NCBI RefSeq assembly: GCF_006874645.1 | Contig: NZ_CP030082.1 | Location: 3,038,001-3,102,000, forward strand | From: Bdellovibrio sp. ZAP7 | GTDB lineage: Bacteria > Bdellovibrionota > Bdellovibrionia > Bdellovibrionales > Bdellovibrionaceae | Reading direction: 5' to 3' | Length of the DNA: 64,000 bases | Part shown: positions 26,009-34,355 of the stretch, piece after piece | Layout: every line of letters starts with the position of its first letter | How positions within the stretch are numbered: the stretch's first letter is position 1 | The notes under the pieces: generated by a model | The model's database searches: none | What the model saw: only the letters and a program-made list of their open reading frames with translations | What the model was told of the DNA's origin: nothing | Made by a program: the position numbers and the translations under genes

Positions 26009-26944
26009 ATGACGAAAAAATCGCCCTCCGCCGTTGCGACTTCGCACGTCCAAGACTTTCTTGCAGACTTAAAACTCCTTTCAAATCTTCCAACTTCCAA
26101 AAAATTTCAAAAGATCACCTTGGACGAATACCCCTTGGATGCACAGCTATTGCATTCAAGCGCCTTGTATCGCGCCAGCCGTGAAATGTATTTGGAATTA
26201 GGCGGCGTGTTCGAAGCCAAAGTCTGCTCGACGATGCGTTCCCTGAGCGCTCAAGACTTGTTTGCTGATGTAATTCAATACTCCCCGTCCTGGTCCGAAC
26301 TTTTGTGGTTCCGAGATCACTCTGAAGAACTGGCAGATCCTGACAAGGAATTGGAAGCCTTGGGCCGCTTTAATGAAATCTCCCTGTATCATGAACAAAA
26401 CCACCGCGTGCTGTGGCGCCTGCTGCCACCAGCACCGAAAGACGCCACAGGATTTCGCCGCTATTTGAATTTTGCGGAAAGCTTGGTGGTCGTTCTGGAT
26501 CTCGCTTTAGGGGACGAACTCGGCAAAAAACTTTCTCCGATTTACGAAGATCTGAAAGTGATTTATCGCTCTGGTGGAGAGCACACCTATCATACCAAAG
26601 ATCTTGCCAGCTATCGCAAGTATTTGCTGGCGATGGTGTGCGCGACTTATTGTACGTTGGAACTGGTCAATCCCGAAGACATCGTCAAAGTGGTCGATTA
26701 TGTTTTCCCAGGACAAAAGAAAATGAACAAGGACGCCACCGCACGCAGCTTGGAAATCAATGAGCTGTTTACTCGCGTAACCAATCCACAGTGGCAGGAA
26801 CGTTACTGGCAGGAAGCGCAAAAGAAGCTGGCGAAAATTCACAAGCCTTCCAAGGAAGATGTCTTTGAGCTCGCCTCTGATCCCTTGGATTTGGAAGCGG
26901 AATTCCAGCTCGCCTTAAGAGTTTTTGAGTACTACGGTCTTTAA
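26009..26944 (+). CDS. protein of unknown function with an HExxH motif
   Basis: A 311-aa soluble protein without a signal peptide, starting 16 bp after the L,D-transpeptidase gene with AGGGG upstream, so probably co-transcribed with it. It is mostly helical. HEQNH at residues 128-132 matches the HExxH zinc-binding pattern. A glutamate about 26 residues later (FAESLVV) could be a third ligand, but the overall sequence does not match a peptidase family I know. A chance motif cannot be excluded. Confidence 0.7.
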   Translation: MTKKSPSAVATSHVQDFLADLKLLSNLPTSKKFQKITLDEYPLDAQLLHSSALYRASREMYLELGGVFEAKVCSTMRSLSAQDLFADVIQYSPSWSELLWFRDHSEELADPDKELEALGRFNEISLYHEQNHRVLWRLLPPAPKDATGFRRYLNFAESLVVVLDLALGDELGKKLSPIYEDLKVIYRSGGEHTYHTKDLASYRKYLLAMVCATYCTLELVNPEDIVKVVDYVFPGQKKMNKDATARSLEINELFTRVTNPQWQERYWQEAQKKLAKIHKPSKEDVFELASDPLDLEAEFQLALRVFEYYGL

Positions 26945-26949
26945 AAAAC

Positions 26950-26983
26950 AAAAAAGCAGCCCTTTGAGAGGCTGCTTTTTTTT
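26950..26983. terminator. bidirectional terminator
   Basis: AGCAGCC-loop-GGCTGCT is flanked by A6 and T8 and is placed between the convergent genes ending at 26944 and 27023. Confidence 0.9.
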
Positions 26984-26990
26984 CAATTTC

Positions 26991-27035
26991 TCACAGCCTT
27001 ATTGGCTGACATATTCACGGCCTTACTGGCCGATA
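26991..27035 (-). repeat. 24-bp-period tandem duplication at a gene's 3' end
   Basis: TCACAGCCTTATTGGCTGACA (26991-27011) and TCACGGCCTTACTGGCCGATA (27015-27035) match at 17 of 21 positions. The second copy carries the stop codon of the gene at 27023-27697. Reading on past it, the first copy would encode another short version of the same tail and another in-frame TAA. Confidence 0.6.
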
Positions 27036-27697
27036 AACTTTTTGCAATCAGCAACATTATTGAATGTCTCAGTGCCTGTTTGCACAGAACCGTTGTTCAT
27101 ATTCAAGTTCAACGCAACATACGGATTACGTCCGTCTGCATCTCTGGACACACACATAACGATATTGTTATTGCGATCTGGTCTTAGAGTTCTCAAAGTT
27201 TCCATGCAGTCTGCTTTGTTCATCACAGTTTTTGAAATGCGCGCAGCTTGACCACCGTTCAAGATAGCGAGCAAAGTCGGCTCGCGGCCGTCATTGTCAC
27301 GAGAAGTACAGATCAAACCTTTGTAGCCGATATAACGGATTGAATTCATCGCTTGTTCACAGCCAGGCAAAGTATCGTAAGTGATCTGCAAACGAGTCAC
27401 GTTGATGCCTTCACGGATTGCCAATGTATAGGGAGCGCGGCCATCGTTATCACGAGATACGCAAGTATAACGAGAATCACCGCCGCCACCTGGGCCTTCA
27501 AGATCGCCATCTAAAACGCGACGGATAGAATCCAAGCTCTTGTTGATTTGTTCTCTTTGAGATTGAGACAACTCGTGACCACGGTAACGCAGCTCCATCG
27601 CAATACGATCTGCCTTTTCCGCAATACGATCGCCGGGAGCAGCCACGGCAGCAACTGAAAGCAAACAACCCATAACTAATACTGAAAGTGATTTCAT
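27023..27697 (-). CDS. secreted protein with three CxSRDxDGRxP repeats
   Basis: A 224-aa protein. The ATG at 27697 follows AAGGATG and gives a signal peptide ending near residue 20. After a helical segment and a glycine-rich linker come three repeats: C79-VSRDNDGRAP, C130-TSRDNDGREP and C182-VSRDADGRNP. Each is followed 34-36 residues later by another cysteine (113, 164, 218), so one disulfide per repeat is likely. The DxDG core resembles calcium-binding loops. The function is unknown. The leader carries the TTGGCACAAA box shared with other envelope genes. Confidence 0.75.
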   Translation of the reverse strand: MKSLSVLVMGCLLSVAAVAAPGDRIAEKADRIAMELRYRGHELSQSQREQINKSLDSIRRVLDGDLEGPGGGGDSRYTCVSRDNDGRAPYTLAIREGINVTRLQITYDTLPGCEQAMNSIRYIGYKGLICTSRDNDGREPTLLAILNGGQAARISKTVMNKADCMETLRTLRPDRNNNIVMCVSRDADGRNPYVALNLNMNNGSVQTGTETFNNVADCKKFIGQ

Positions 27698-27747
27698 AAA
27701 GCACATCCTTTAATGAATTAAAAACTATTATGCTGAGAGGGGCTTTA

Positions 27748-27790
27748 TCACGTTTTGTGCCAAGCGGATCGGAGCCGAAGTGGCTCTATT
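27748..27790 (-). promoter_or_regulatory. TTGGCACAAA box with upstream dyad (copy 1)
   Basis: On the minus strand, GAGCC-ACTTC-GGCTC (dyad) is followed at fixed distance by TTGGCACAAAACG, about 50 nt before the ATG at 27697. The same arrangement, without gaps, occurs before the gene at 54481. The box resembles a sigma-54 -24 element, but the -12 GC is not present. Confidence 0.45.
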
Positions 27791-27868
27791 TGGCTTTAAA
27801 CTGTTGCAAGGACTGCAACAGGAAGAATTTATCCGCGTGACCACGGATTTGTCGGTCAAAAAGAAATA

Positions 27869-27897
27869 AAAAAAGCAGCCTTAAGGGGCTGCTTTTC
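27869..27897 (-). terminator. terminator of the small gene at 27922
   Basis: AGCAGCC-TTAAGG-GGCTGCT (27874-27893) has an A-run on its left flank that gives a T-tail on the minus strand. Confidence 0.8.
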
Positions 27898-27921
27898 AGA
27901 TTCAAACTTGTCGGAAAAATC

Positions 27922-28110
27922 TTAGTGAGATTCTTCGTTAGAAGTTGAAGATTTACCGTCGATTGTGAATTTCTCAACGTTGTGAGCAAGATCCGGAAGC
28001 TGTTCAAGGTGCTTTTGCAATTCATCCTTTTTAAGCTCACCAGAGTTAACCTTAGCTTCAGTCATTCTAGTATCCCATTTAAGATTTTTGTTAGCTTCAG
28101 CCAAAGACAT
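27922..28110 (-). CDS. small charged protein of unknown function (62 aa)
   Basis: A short gene with AAGGAG six bases before ATG 28110 and its own terminator. The protein is hydrophilic and helical, rich in Lys, Glu and Leu (SGELKKDELQKHLEQL), without signal peptide or cysteines. It probably forms a short coiled coil or helical bundle, and a small regulatory or stress protein is conceivable. No family is recognised. Confidence 0.65.
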   Translation of the reverse strand: MSLAEANKNLKWDTRMTEAKVNSGELKKDELQKHLEQLPDLAHNVEKFTIDGKSSTSNEESH

Positions 28111-28231
28111 TGCATGCTCCTTTAGAAATTTATAATCGCCATCTTTTATATCCAACTGCCCTAATCTTGTCCAGCCCCAAAGCCAAAGTTGAAATCCCTC
28201 CCCAGAACGAAGTCAAAGACACTAGAAGGGT

Positions 28232-28339
28232 CTAAAGGCGCCGAATGCGCGGCGGAGGGGTTGGGCCGTACCGGAGGCGTACTGCTCGTACGTCGGAGGG
28301 GAGGCCCAACCCCGACAACAAAGCAGTCGGCGGCTTTAG
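28232..28339 (-). repeat. nested-stem element, copy B
   Basis: Outer stem CTAAAGGCGCCGA/TCGGCGGCTTTAG (28232-28244 with 28327-28339, 12 of 13 paired), middle stem GGGGTTGGGCC/GGCCCAACCCC (28257-28267 with 28303-28313, perfect) and inner stem CGTAC/GTACG (28278-28282 with 28288-28292). The tract CGACAACAAAGCAGTCGG follows the middle stem, matching the A copies. The element ends 13 bp from the rhomboid gene's stop codon. The region 28111-28231 shows nothing else. Confidence 0.8.
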
Positions 28340-28352
28340 GGCCTTCGGGTTC

Positions 28353-29102
28353 CTAGTTCCAATACTTTGGAGGTTTGTCGTTCTTCTTCTCGTTATCTAC
28401 GACCAATCTCAAGTTTCGGCCCTTGTTTTTAGCCTTTTTCTTGAAGTCTTGGCGTACGAACCACGCTTTGATCTGCAACGTAATGAAACCGGCTGCAATA
28501 CCGCCCAAATGTGCTAGGTAGGCCACTTCCCCGCCAGTGACGCCAGATGTCATCATGGAGGCAAATTGAACCAAGCCCATCAAGGCCACGAACCACTTGT
28601 TCTTCATCGGGAAGAGCATAAAGAAGTAAACGATACGCTCACCAAAGATAATCCCTTGAGCCAGCAAAAGACCAAAGATCGCACCCGAAGCGCCCACCAC
28701 TGGAACGATCAAGCCCGTCTCTGAACCCGTCGCCAAAGCCCAACCCCAAACACCCACGCAATACAGAATCGCAGCACCGATGCCCGAAGCGAAATAATAA
28801 GTCAGGAAGAACTTTGTACCCCAACGCTGCTCAAGCTCGGCACCAAAAAACCAAAGCATCAGCATGTTGAACAGAATGTGCGTCACTTGCAAAGAGTGCA
28901 CGAACATATATGTAAAGAGCTGCCAAATCTCGAAATTGAAAAGTACTTTACCAGGGTAAAGTGCCAAATAAGGCGTAATAGGAATTTTAGCAAATCCCTC
29001 CACCATTACTTGCAGAAGGAACCAAATCGCCACATTGATGATCAGCAACCACTTCACCGCAGGAGTCATGGGAGCTGTTTGAAAACTTACGCCTCTATTC
29101 AT
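28353..29102 (-). CDS. rhomboid-family intramembrane serine protease
   Basis: A 249-aa polytopic membrane protein. The catalytic serine lies in GASGAIFG (Ser139) and the histidine in AHLGGIAAG (His198). The helix-2 motif HILFNMLMLW carries the oxyanion-type His/Asn. Rhomboids cleave single-pass membrane proteins within the bilayer. The cytoplasmic C-terminus is lysine-rich. The start overlaps the end of the HIT gene by 4 bp, so translation is coupled in the sppA-HIT-rhomboid unit. Two intramembrane or membrane proteases in one operon suggest a role in membrane-protein turnover. Confidence 0.92.
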   Translation of the reverse strand: MNRGVSFQTAPMTPAVKWLLIINVAIWFLLQVMVEGFAKIPITPYLALYPGKVLFNFEIWQLFTYMFVHSLQVTHILFNMLMLWFFGAELEQRWGTKFFLTYYFASGIGAAILYCVGVWGWALATGSETGLIVPVVGASGAIFGLLLAQGIIFGERIVYFFMLFPMKNKWFVALMGLVQFASMMTSGVTGGEVAYLAHLGGIAAGFITLQIKAWFVRQDFKKKAKNKGRNLRLVVDNEKKNDKPPKYWN

Positions 29103-29728
29103 ATCTTTTTAAAATACTCCAAAAACTTCTCATAGGTCTGCTCGAGACTTTCAACCAAGACCTTGGTCTCAGCAATCAAAGGAAAGAAATTAAGATCCCC
29201 CGCCCAACGCGGAATCATATGATAGTGAAGATGCTCGGGAATCCCCGCACCCGCCACCGCCCCGTGATTAAGTCCCAGGTTAATCCCACCTGGATCATAA
29301 ATCGAGTTGATCGCTGCCATCGTGTGACGAATCGTGTTTTGCACGTCCGCATACTCGGCATCACTGAGTTTTAACAAGTCACCGCAGTGACGAAGAGGCA
29401 AAACCAGAACATGACCACTGTTGTAAGGAAACTTATTAAGAACAACCATTGAGTGTTTTGATTTGTAGACACACAAGGTATCGAATGAAGCTTCGTGTTT
29501 CGCGGCATTACAGAAAACGCAACCCTCAGGTTTGATCAACTTACGCACGTACTTCATACGATCCGGACGGAAAAGAACGTCTCTTTCCATAGGCCAAACG
29601 TTTTGATTGATACAAATCGCAGCTTTTTCAGCGGAAGAGCTTGGCTTCGTGGCTGATTTTTTGGCTGCCGATTTTTTCGGTGCTGCCGTTTTTACGGAGG
29701 ATTTTTTAAGCGCTTTCTTTTTTGCCAT
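29099..29728 (-). CDS. HIT-domain nucleotide hydrolase/transferase with lysine-rich N-terminus
   Basis: A 209-aa histidine-triad protein. The triad HLHYHMIPRW is intact, and CVFC upstream plus a distant His suggest the zinc site of the Ap4A-phosphorylase-like HIT group. HIT enzymes hydrolyse or transfer nucleotidyl groups from dinucleoside polyphosphates. The first 40 residues are an extra Lys/Ala/Ser-rich tail resembling histone-like or PAAK tails, which could bind nucleic acid. ATG 29728 has GGGAG upstream, better than the TTG one codon before. Confidence 0.88.
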   Translation of the reverse strand: MAKKKALKKSSVKTAAPKKSAAKKSATKPSSSAEKAAICINQNVWPMERDVLFRPDRMKYVRKLIKPEGCVFCNAAKHEASFDTLCVYKSKHSMVVLNKFPYNSGHVLVLPLRHCGDLLKLSDAEYADVQNTIRHTMAAINSIYDPGGINLGLNHGAVAGAGIPEHLHYHMIPRWAGDLNFFPLIAETKVLVESLEQTYEKFLEYFKKI

Positions 29729-29731
29729 CAA

Positions 29732-30727
29732 CTACTCCCAGTAGCCTGGCATCATGTACAAAGGCTGGTTCAAGTATTTTGCACGAAGCAAATACTTCAC
29801 CGCGCCCTCAACATTCACGCCTGGGGTAATGCCGGCAGCAACCGCCGCTTTACCTTTCAGAAGGTCTGCATAGTCACCCAGGGAGTTCATATCGTCTTCC
29901 GATTCTTTTTCGCCGAAATCAAAGATGCTCATTTTCTTTTTAGGAACTTCAAAGACGTCGTAGTCTTTACCAAGTTTCGCCATGTCTGCTGCAAGCTTAA
30001 TAGCGTCATCCAAGAAACCTTCTTGATCCGCAAAACCCGTTTTCACGGCAAAGGCACCTGTGAACACACGGCCATCCGCATACTCAGATACAACTTCATC
30101 TTTTAGCTTACGTTCTTTCGCAACCGTTCCTTTGAACTGCGCATAAACTTCGTTGATCATGTTTTGGAAAAGCTCTTTTTCATCAGCGCGCATGCCGCGG
30201 TACTCAGCACCGGAATCTTTAAATTTTCCAGATGTGATGGAGTAGCGAGAAACCTTTGCCCAATCATAAAGCTTTTCAAGATTTGCGAATTCCATAATCA
30301 CACCGATAGATCCCACAAGCGCCCCTGGAGCCACGACGATCTTATCGCAGGCAACAGCGGAATAGTAAGCACCGGAAGCCATCACTCCCGTTGTCACGCA
30401 GACGACGGGCTTTTTAAGTTCTTCACGAACTTGCTTGATGTGGTGATAGATCTCTTGAGAAGGACCCACAGATCCCCCCGGAGAATTAATGTTGATTACG
30501 ATCGCTTTCACGCGATTGTCGTCAGAATATTTTTTTAGATTTTTCAGGAAACGTTTGCCGTTCAGGATCACGCCATTCATTTCAAGTTGCAGGATCGTGT
30601 TCTTAGCAGTTAGCTTTTTTTCTTGCTCACCGAACATACCGGATCCGGCCTTAAGGACTGCGCCGATACCGATGAAAACCAAAATAATGATGATAAGTTT
30701 TTTGAAGAAACCGGACTTCTGCGCCAC
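29732..30727 (-). CDS. sppA: signal peptide peptidase SppA
   Basis: A 331-aa short-form SppA, a membrane-anchored serine protease that degrades released signal peptides. There is one N-terminal membrane helix (about 9-27). The catalytic Ser118 is in VMASGAYY and the Lys168 general base in TSGKFKDSG, the Ser-Lys dyad of the family. The NSPGG loop (81-85) is also conserved. The start is GTG with AGGAG upstream. It is the first gene of the unit with HIT and rhomboid; with many exported proteins encoded nearby, the substrate load is plausible. Confidence 0.93.
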   Translation of the reverse strand: MAQKSGFFKKLIIIILVFIGIGAVLKAGSGMFGEQEKKLTAKNTILQLEMNGVILNGKRFLKNLKKYSDDNRVKAIVININSPGGSVGPSQEIYHHIKQVREELKKPVVCVTTGVMASGAYYSAVACDKIVVAPGALVGSIGVIMEFANLEKLYDWAKVSRYSITSGKFKDSGAEYRGMRADEKELFQNMINEVYAQFKGTVAKERKLKDEVVSEYADGRVFTGAFAVKTGFADQEGFLDDAIKLAADMAKLGKDYDVFEVPKKKMSIFDFGEKESEDDMNSLGDYADLLKGKAAVAAGITPGVNVEGAVKYLLRAKYLNQPLYMMPGYWE

Positions 30728-30748
30728 GCTGCTGACTCCTGCTGAAAT

Positions 30749-30783
30749 AAAAAAAGGGGAACCTTGGTAGGCTCCCCTTTTTC
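30749..30783 (-). terminator. terminator between rpsA and sppA
   Basis: AAAAAGGGGA-loop-TCCCCTTTTT ends the rpsA transcript before the sppA promoter region. It has tails on both sides. Confidence 0.85.
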
Positions 30784-30817
30784 GACATTTCAGTCAATTA
30801 CGCCAAGCGTCTGATAC

Positions 30818-30867
30818 ACTCCGGCTCACGCCGGAGTAGCCTCCTACACTCCAGCTCACGCCAGAGT
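30818..30867 (-). repeat. two tandem GUGA-loop hairpins after rpsA
   Basis: Minus-strand reading gives ACTCTGGC-GTGA-GCTGGAGT and ACTCCGGC-GTGA-GCCGGAGT, 30 bp apart, 9 bp after the rpsA stop. The GTGA loop is of GNRA type. Differences in the stems keep pairing through wobble pairs. There is no T-run, so this is an RNA structure other than an intrinsic terminator. Confidence 0.6.
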
Positions 30868-30876
30868 GTTATTCGA

Positions 30877-32679
30877 CTATTGCTTGCCGTCAGTCTTCAT
30901 AGTTTTCAACTGTTCAGCGAACAAGTCACCGAAAGTTGATTTAGAAGTTGCTGTTGCTTTCTTAACATAGTCATCAACGTCAGCTTTTGACTCACGAAGT
31001 TTAACTAGTTTAGCAGACAAACCGATCTTACGAGCGTCTTTGTCGATAGAGATAACTTCAGCTTTTACAGATTGACCTGGCTTAATGAAGTCTTCAACAG
31101 AGTTGATTTTGTCTGTTGTAAGTTCAGAAATGTGGATCAAACCTTCGATATCAGACTCAAGCTCAACGAAAGCACCAAAATCAGCTGTTTTAGTTACTTT
31201 AACGTCGTGTTGTGTACCGATAGCGTATTTGTTCTCGATGTTAGCCCAAGGATCAGATTCAAGTTGTTTGATGCCCAAAGAGAATCTTTCGTTCTCGATG
31301 TCTACACCTAGAACAACTGCGCGTACTTTAGCACCTTTAGCGAACATTTCGCTTGGGTGATTTACACGTTTAGTCCAAGAGAAGTCAGAGATGTGAACTA
31401 GGCCGTCAATACCTTCTTCGATGCCGATGAAGATACCGAAGTCAGTAACAGATTTAACTTCGCCTTCGATGATTGTACCTGGAGCGTAAGACTCTTTAAG
31501 TTCAATCCAAGGATTTTGTTGAAGCTGTTTCATGCCCAAAGAAATGCGGCGGTTTTCAGTGTCAACTTCAAGAACTACTACTTCTACTTCGTCACCAACG
31601 TTAACGATTTGAGAAGGGTGTTTTACACGTTTAGTCCAAGACATTTCAGAAACGTGGATTAGGCCTTCAATGCCTTCGCCAAGTTCAATGAATGCACCGT
31701 ATTCTGCCAAAGAAACAACTTTACCTTTAAGCTTAGTGCCTGCTGGGTAAGAAGCTTTAACAGTTTCCCAAGGATCGTTGTGCAACTGTTTCATGCCCAA
31801 AGATACGCGTTCTTTTTCTTTGTCGTATTTAAGAACTTTAACTTGGATTTCGTCGCCAACGTTCAACATTTCAGAAGGGTGTTTTACACGGCCCCATGAC
31901 ATGTCTGTGATGTGCAACAAACCGTCCATGCCACCAAGGTCGATGAACGCACCGTAGTCAGTGATATTTTTAACGATACCAGTAACAACAGAACCTTCTG
32001 CCATAGTGTCAAGAGTTTGTGAACGCAAGCTGTCGCGTTCTTCTTCAAGAAGCGCACGGCGAGAAAGAACGATGTTGCCACGCTTTTTGTTGAATTTGAT
32101 AACTTTGAATTTGAACTTTTTGCCCAAGTAAACGTCCATGTTGCGAACCGGACGTAGATCAATTTGAGATCCAGGCAAGAATGCTTTAACGCCGATATCA
32201 ACGCTCAAGCCGCCTTTAACTTTAGCAACAACAGTACCTTCGATAACTTCTTCGTTTTCTGCTGCTTTAGAGATATCAGTCCATGCACGTAGCATGTCTG
32301 CTTTATCTTTAGAAAGAACGATCATACCGTTTTCGTTTTCGATACGGTCGATAAGAACTTCTACTTTGTCTCCAGCTTTTACTTCACGAACGCCGTCAAC
32401 AATACGGAATTCATTGATAGCAATCAAACCTTCAGACTTGTAGTTGATGTCCACTAGAACGTAGTCAGATTGAACTTCTACTACTGTACCAGTAACAACG
32501 TCGCCAACTTTGAAATCTTGCTCTTTCATGGACGCTTCGAATAGAGAATCGAATTCGCCTTTGTCAGACTTTTTTGCACCATAGATGCCAGGATTAGCAG
32601 CGACTTTAGAATCTTCTGCATCCAAGAAAGCTAGCACTTTCTGTTTTTCAAGTTCGGCCTTGTTAAGTTGTTTTGTCAT
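30877..32679 (-). CDS. rpsA: 30S ribosomal protein S1
   Basis: A 600-aa S1 with six consecutive S1/OB domains. The repeated cores are easy to see (GAFIDLGGMDGLLH, GAFIELGEGIEGLIH, GIFIGIEEGIDGLVH, GAFVELESDIEGLIH), each followed by SLGMKQL-type ends. S1 unfolds mRNA at the ribosome and helps initiation. The tail is lysine-rich. GGAGG lies about 14 bases before ATG, rather far. The gene stands apart from cmk, which is next to it in many bacteria and here lies 7 kb away. Confidence 0.96.
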   Translation of the reverse strand: MTKQLNKAELEKQKVLAFLDAEDSKVAANPGIYGAKKSDKGEFDSLFEASMKEQDFKVGDVVTGTVVEVQSDYVLVDINYKSEGLIAINEFRIVDGVREVKAGDKVEVLIDRIENENGMIVLSKDKADMLRAWTDISKAAENEEVIEGTVVAKVKGGLSVDIGVKAFLPGSQIDLRPVRNMDVYLGKKFKFKVIKFNKKRGNIVLSRRALLEEERDSLRSQTLDTMAEGSVVTGIVKNITDYGAFIDLGGMDGLLHITDMSWGRVKHPSEMLNVGDEIQVKVLKYDKEKERVSLGMKQLHNDPWETVKASYPAGTKLKGKVVSLAEYGAFIELGEGIEGLIHVSEMSWTKRVKHPSQIVNVGDEVEVVVLEVDTENRRISLGMKQLQQNPWIELKESYAPGTIIEGEVKSVTDFGIFIGIEEGIDGLVHISDFSWTKRVNHPSEMFAKGAKVRAVVLGVDIENERFSLGIKQLESDPWANIENKYAIGTQHDVKVTKTADFGAFVELESDIEGLIHISELTTDKINSVEDFIKPGQSVKAEVISIDKDARKIGLSAKLVKLRESKADVDDYVKKATATSKSTFGDLFAEQLKTMKTDGKQ

Positions 32680-32912
32680 ATCGTTTTTTAAATACCTCCA
32701 CGTAGTAAAGCCTCGAGGACCTTACCCGTACCTTTCTTCGCTCTTTGGCGAACCAATGGTGTAGCGAGCTAAGGGGGCGGAAGTCAAAGGTTTTGCGCGG
32801 TTCGTTAGCCTTTTCAAAGTGGTGACAATTGTAAGCTAACAGAAGCCTATTCGTACCCCGTGATTTCCCTTCCTAACTCGAACATATTTGATTTGAGAGC
32901 TTGGGAGGCCCG

Positions 32913-34202
32913 GTGCGAGCGATTTATATTCTTTTGTTAGTTTCTTTGGCGGGAACGTATTGTTTCGCAGGACCCCAATATAGAACCCAAATTTCCTCGG
33001 CCCTGCGGTTTATTGAGCACTATCAAACCACGGGGGAGGAGGGTTACGACCCCGGCCAATGGGTGGCGCGAGTCACTTCATACCTGCCCTCGAATGTCGG
33101 TGTTGGGAAATTTAATCACCCCTATGAGGAGCCCACCGCCTTTGTCGCGGCCTCCGTCGCCAATGTTTTGGCGGAGATTTATTTTCTGGCTCCCGAGTAC
33201 GACGCCATTCCGCCGATGATTGAAAAAACCGTGGCGGGATTTTCAAATTATTATTGGGATCAGCTTTTTAATTTTTATCCGCCAACAACCTACCGCGGGG
33301 TGAAAGTTCGCCAACCGCGCTACATGTATCTTGCTCCCCGCTTTAAGGGTTTCGCAAACATTCCACCAGATGCGGATACGACTTCGATTTCATATTCCAC
33401 TTTGCAGTACCTGCATAAAATTCATCGGGACGAACACAGTTATCAACCCTTACCAGATTCCGTGATGGATGCTTTTTCCAGGGCACGAGATCTGAATCGC
33501 AAGCCGCACATCTACAACGCGGGCCAGGGACAGAAAAATACCGGCGCGTTTTTGACCTGGCTTTGGGACGACATGGACCCCAAGATGCCGCGCAATCTTT
33601 TTGCTCGCCCAAATAATGGGACTCGAGTGCCATTCAATCGTAATGATGTGGACTGTGTGGTGAATGCGAATGTTTTAAAAATGCTGACCATGGCGAAACG
33701 AACCGATGGACCGGGATACCAGGCGGCCTGCAATCACTTAAACCGCATGGCGATCAAAAAAGATTTCTTTTACTGTGGAATGTATTATCCCAGTCGCTAT
33801 GTTCTGCCCTACACCATGGCGGAAATCATTCACCAGGGTGGAAGTTGCCTGGAGCCTTCGCGCGACAACCTGATTGCGTTTCTTTTAAAAAAACAAAAAC
33901 GCAATGGCGGCTGGAAGAATAAATACCTGAGCCGCCCTGATCGCATTCAGTCCACGGCCTGGGCGTTAAGTGCTTTGGCGCAACTGGGGGATCCCGAAAA
34001 TCCACAGCATCGTGAAGCGGTCCGCGATGGAGCTGATTTTTTGGCCGGTATGAGCACCAAGGACAGCAATGGCTTCGTGTACTGGCCGGGTGAGGTTTAC
34101 TTTGCAGCGACTTTTGTAGCTCGTTATCCGGTCGTGTGGAGGTCCTCCGCCTACACCACCGCTGTCGCTGCCAAGGCGTTGTTACTTGCTGAGCGCTTCT
34201 AG
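32913..34202 (+). CDS. secreted alpha/alpha-toroid protein with QxxGGW motif
   Basis: A 429-aa exported protein. The GTG at 32913 follows GGGAGG and opens a signal peptide (VRAIYILLLVSLAGTYCFAG). The C-terminal third has the pattern QKRNGGW plus ALSALAQLG and AVAAKALLL, typical of alpha/alpha barrels such as terpene cyclases, prenyltransferases and polysaccharide-active enzymes. Since it is exported, a carbohydrate- or protein-binding role is likelier than terpene chemistry. No catalytic motif was identified. It is divergent from rpsA; the 233-bp gap holds their promoters. Confidence 0.65.
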   Translation: MRAIYILLLVSLAGTYCFAGPQYRTQISSALRFIEHYQTTGEEGYDPGQWVARVTSYLPSNVGVGKFNHPYEEPTAFVAASVANVLAEIYFLAPEYDAIPPMIEKTVAGFSNYYWDQLFNFYPPTTYRGVKVRQPRYMYLAPRFKGFANIPPDADTTSISYSTLQYLHKIHRDEHSYQPLPDSVMDAFSRARDLNRKPHIYNAGQGQKNTGAFLTWLWDDMDPKMPRNLFARPNNGTRVPFNRNDVDCVVNANVLKMLTMAKRTDGPGYQAACNHLNRMAIKKDFFYCGMYYPSRYVLPYTMAEIIHQGGSCLEPSRDNLIAFLLKKQKRNGGWKNKYLSRPDRIQSTAWALSALAQLGDPENPQHREAVRDGADFLAGMSTKDSNGFVYWPGEVYFAATFVARYPVVWRSSAYTTAVAAKALLLAERF

Positions 34203-34355
34203 ACGAATGACTTCATATCGCCCAGAGGGTTTTGCGTTCTTACAGGAGGTCTTTCTGCATTTTCTCAGGCGCGCGCCAATTGCATGATCTTATTCATTCC
34301 TGCTGTTAACCTTGAGATGTGACTCACAACAGTTCTCCTTGGGAAAGGATATTCT

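Noticed and set aside
34240..34260. Orphan Shine-Dalgarno (ACAGGAGGTCTTTC) suggesting a small gene before the haloperoxidase-type hydrolase
   Set aside because: No start codon with a usable open frame follows at suitable distance.
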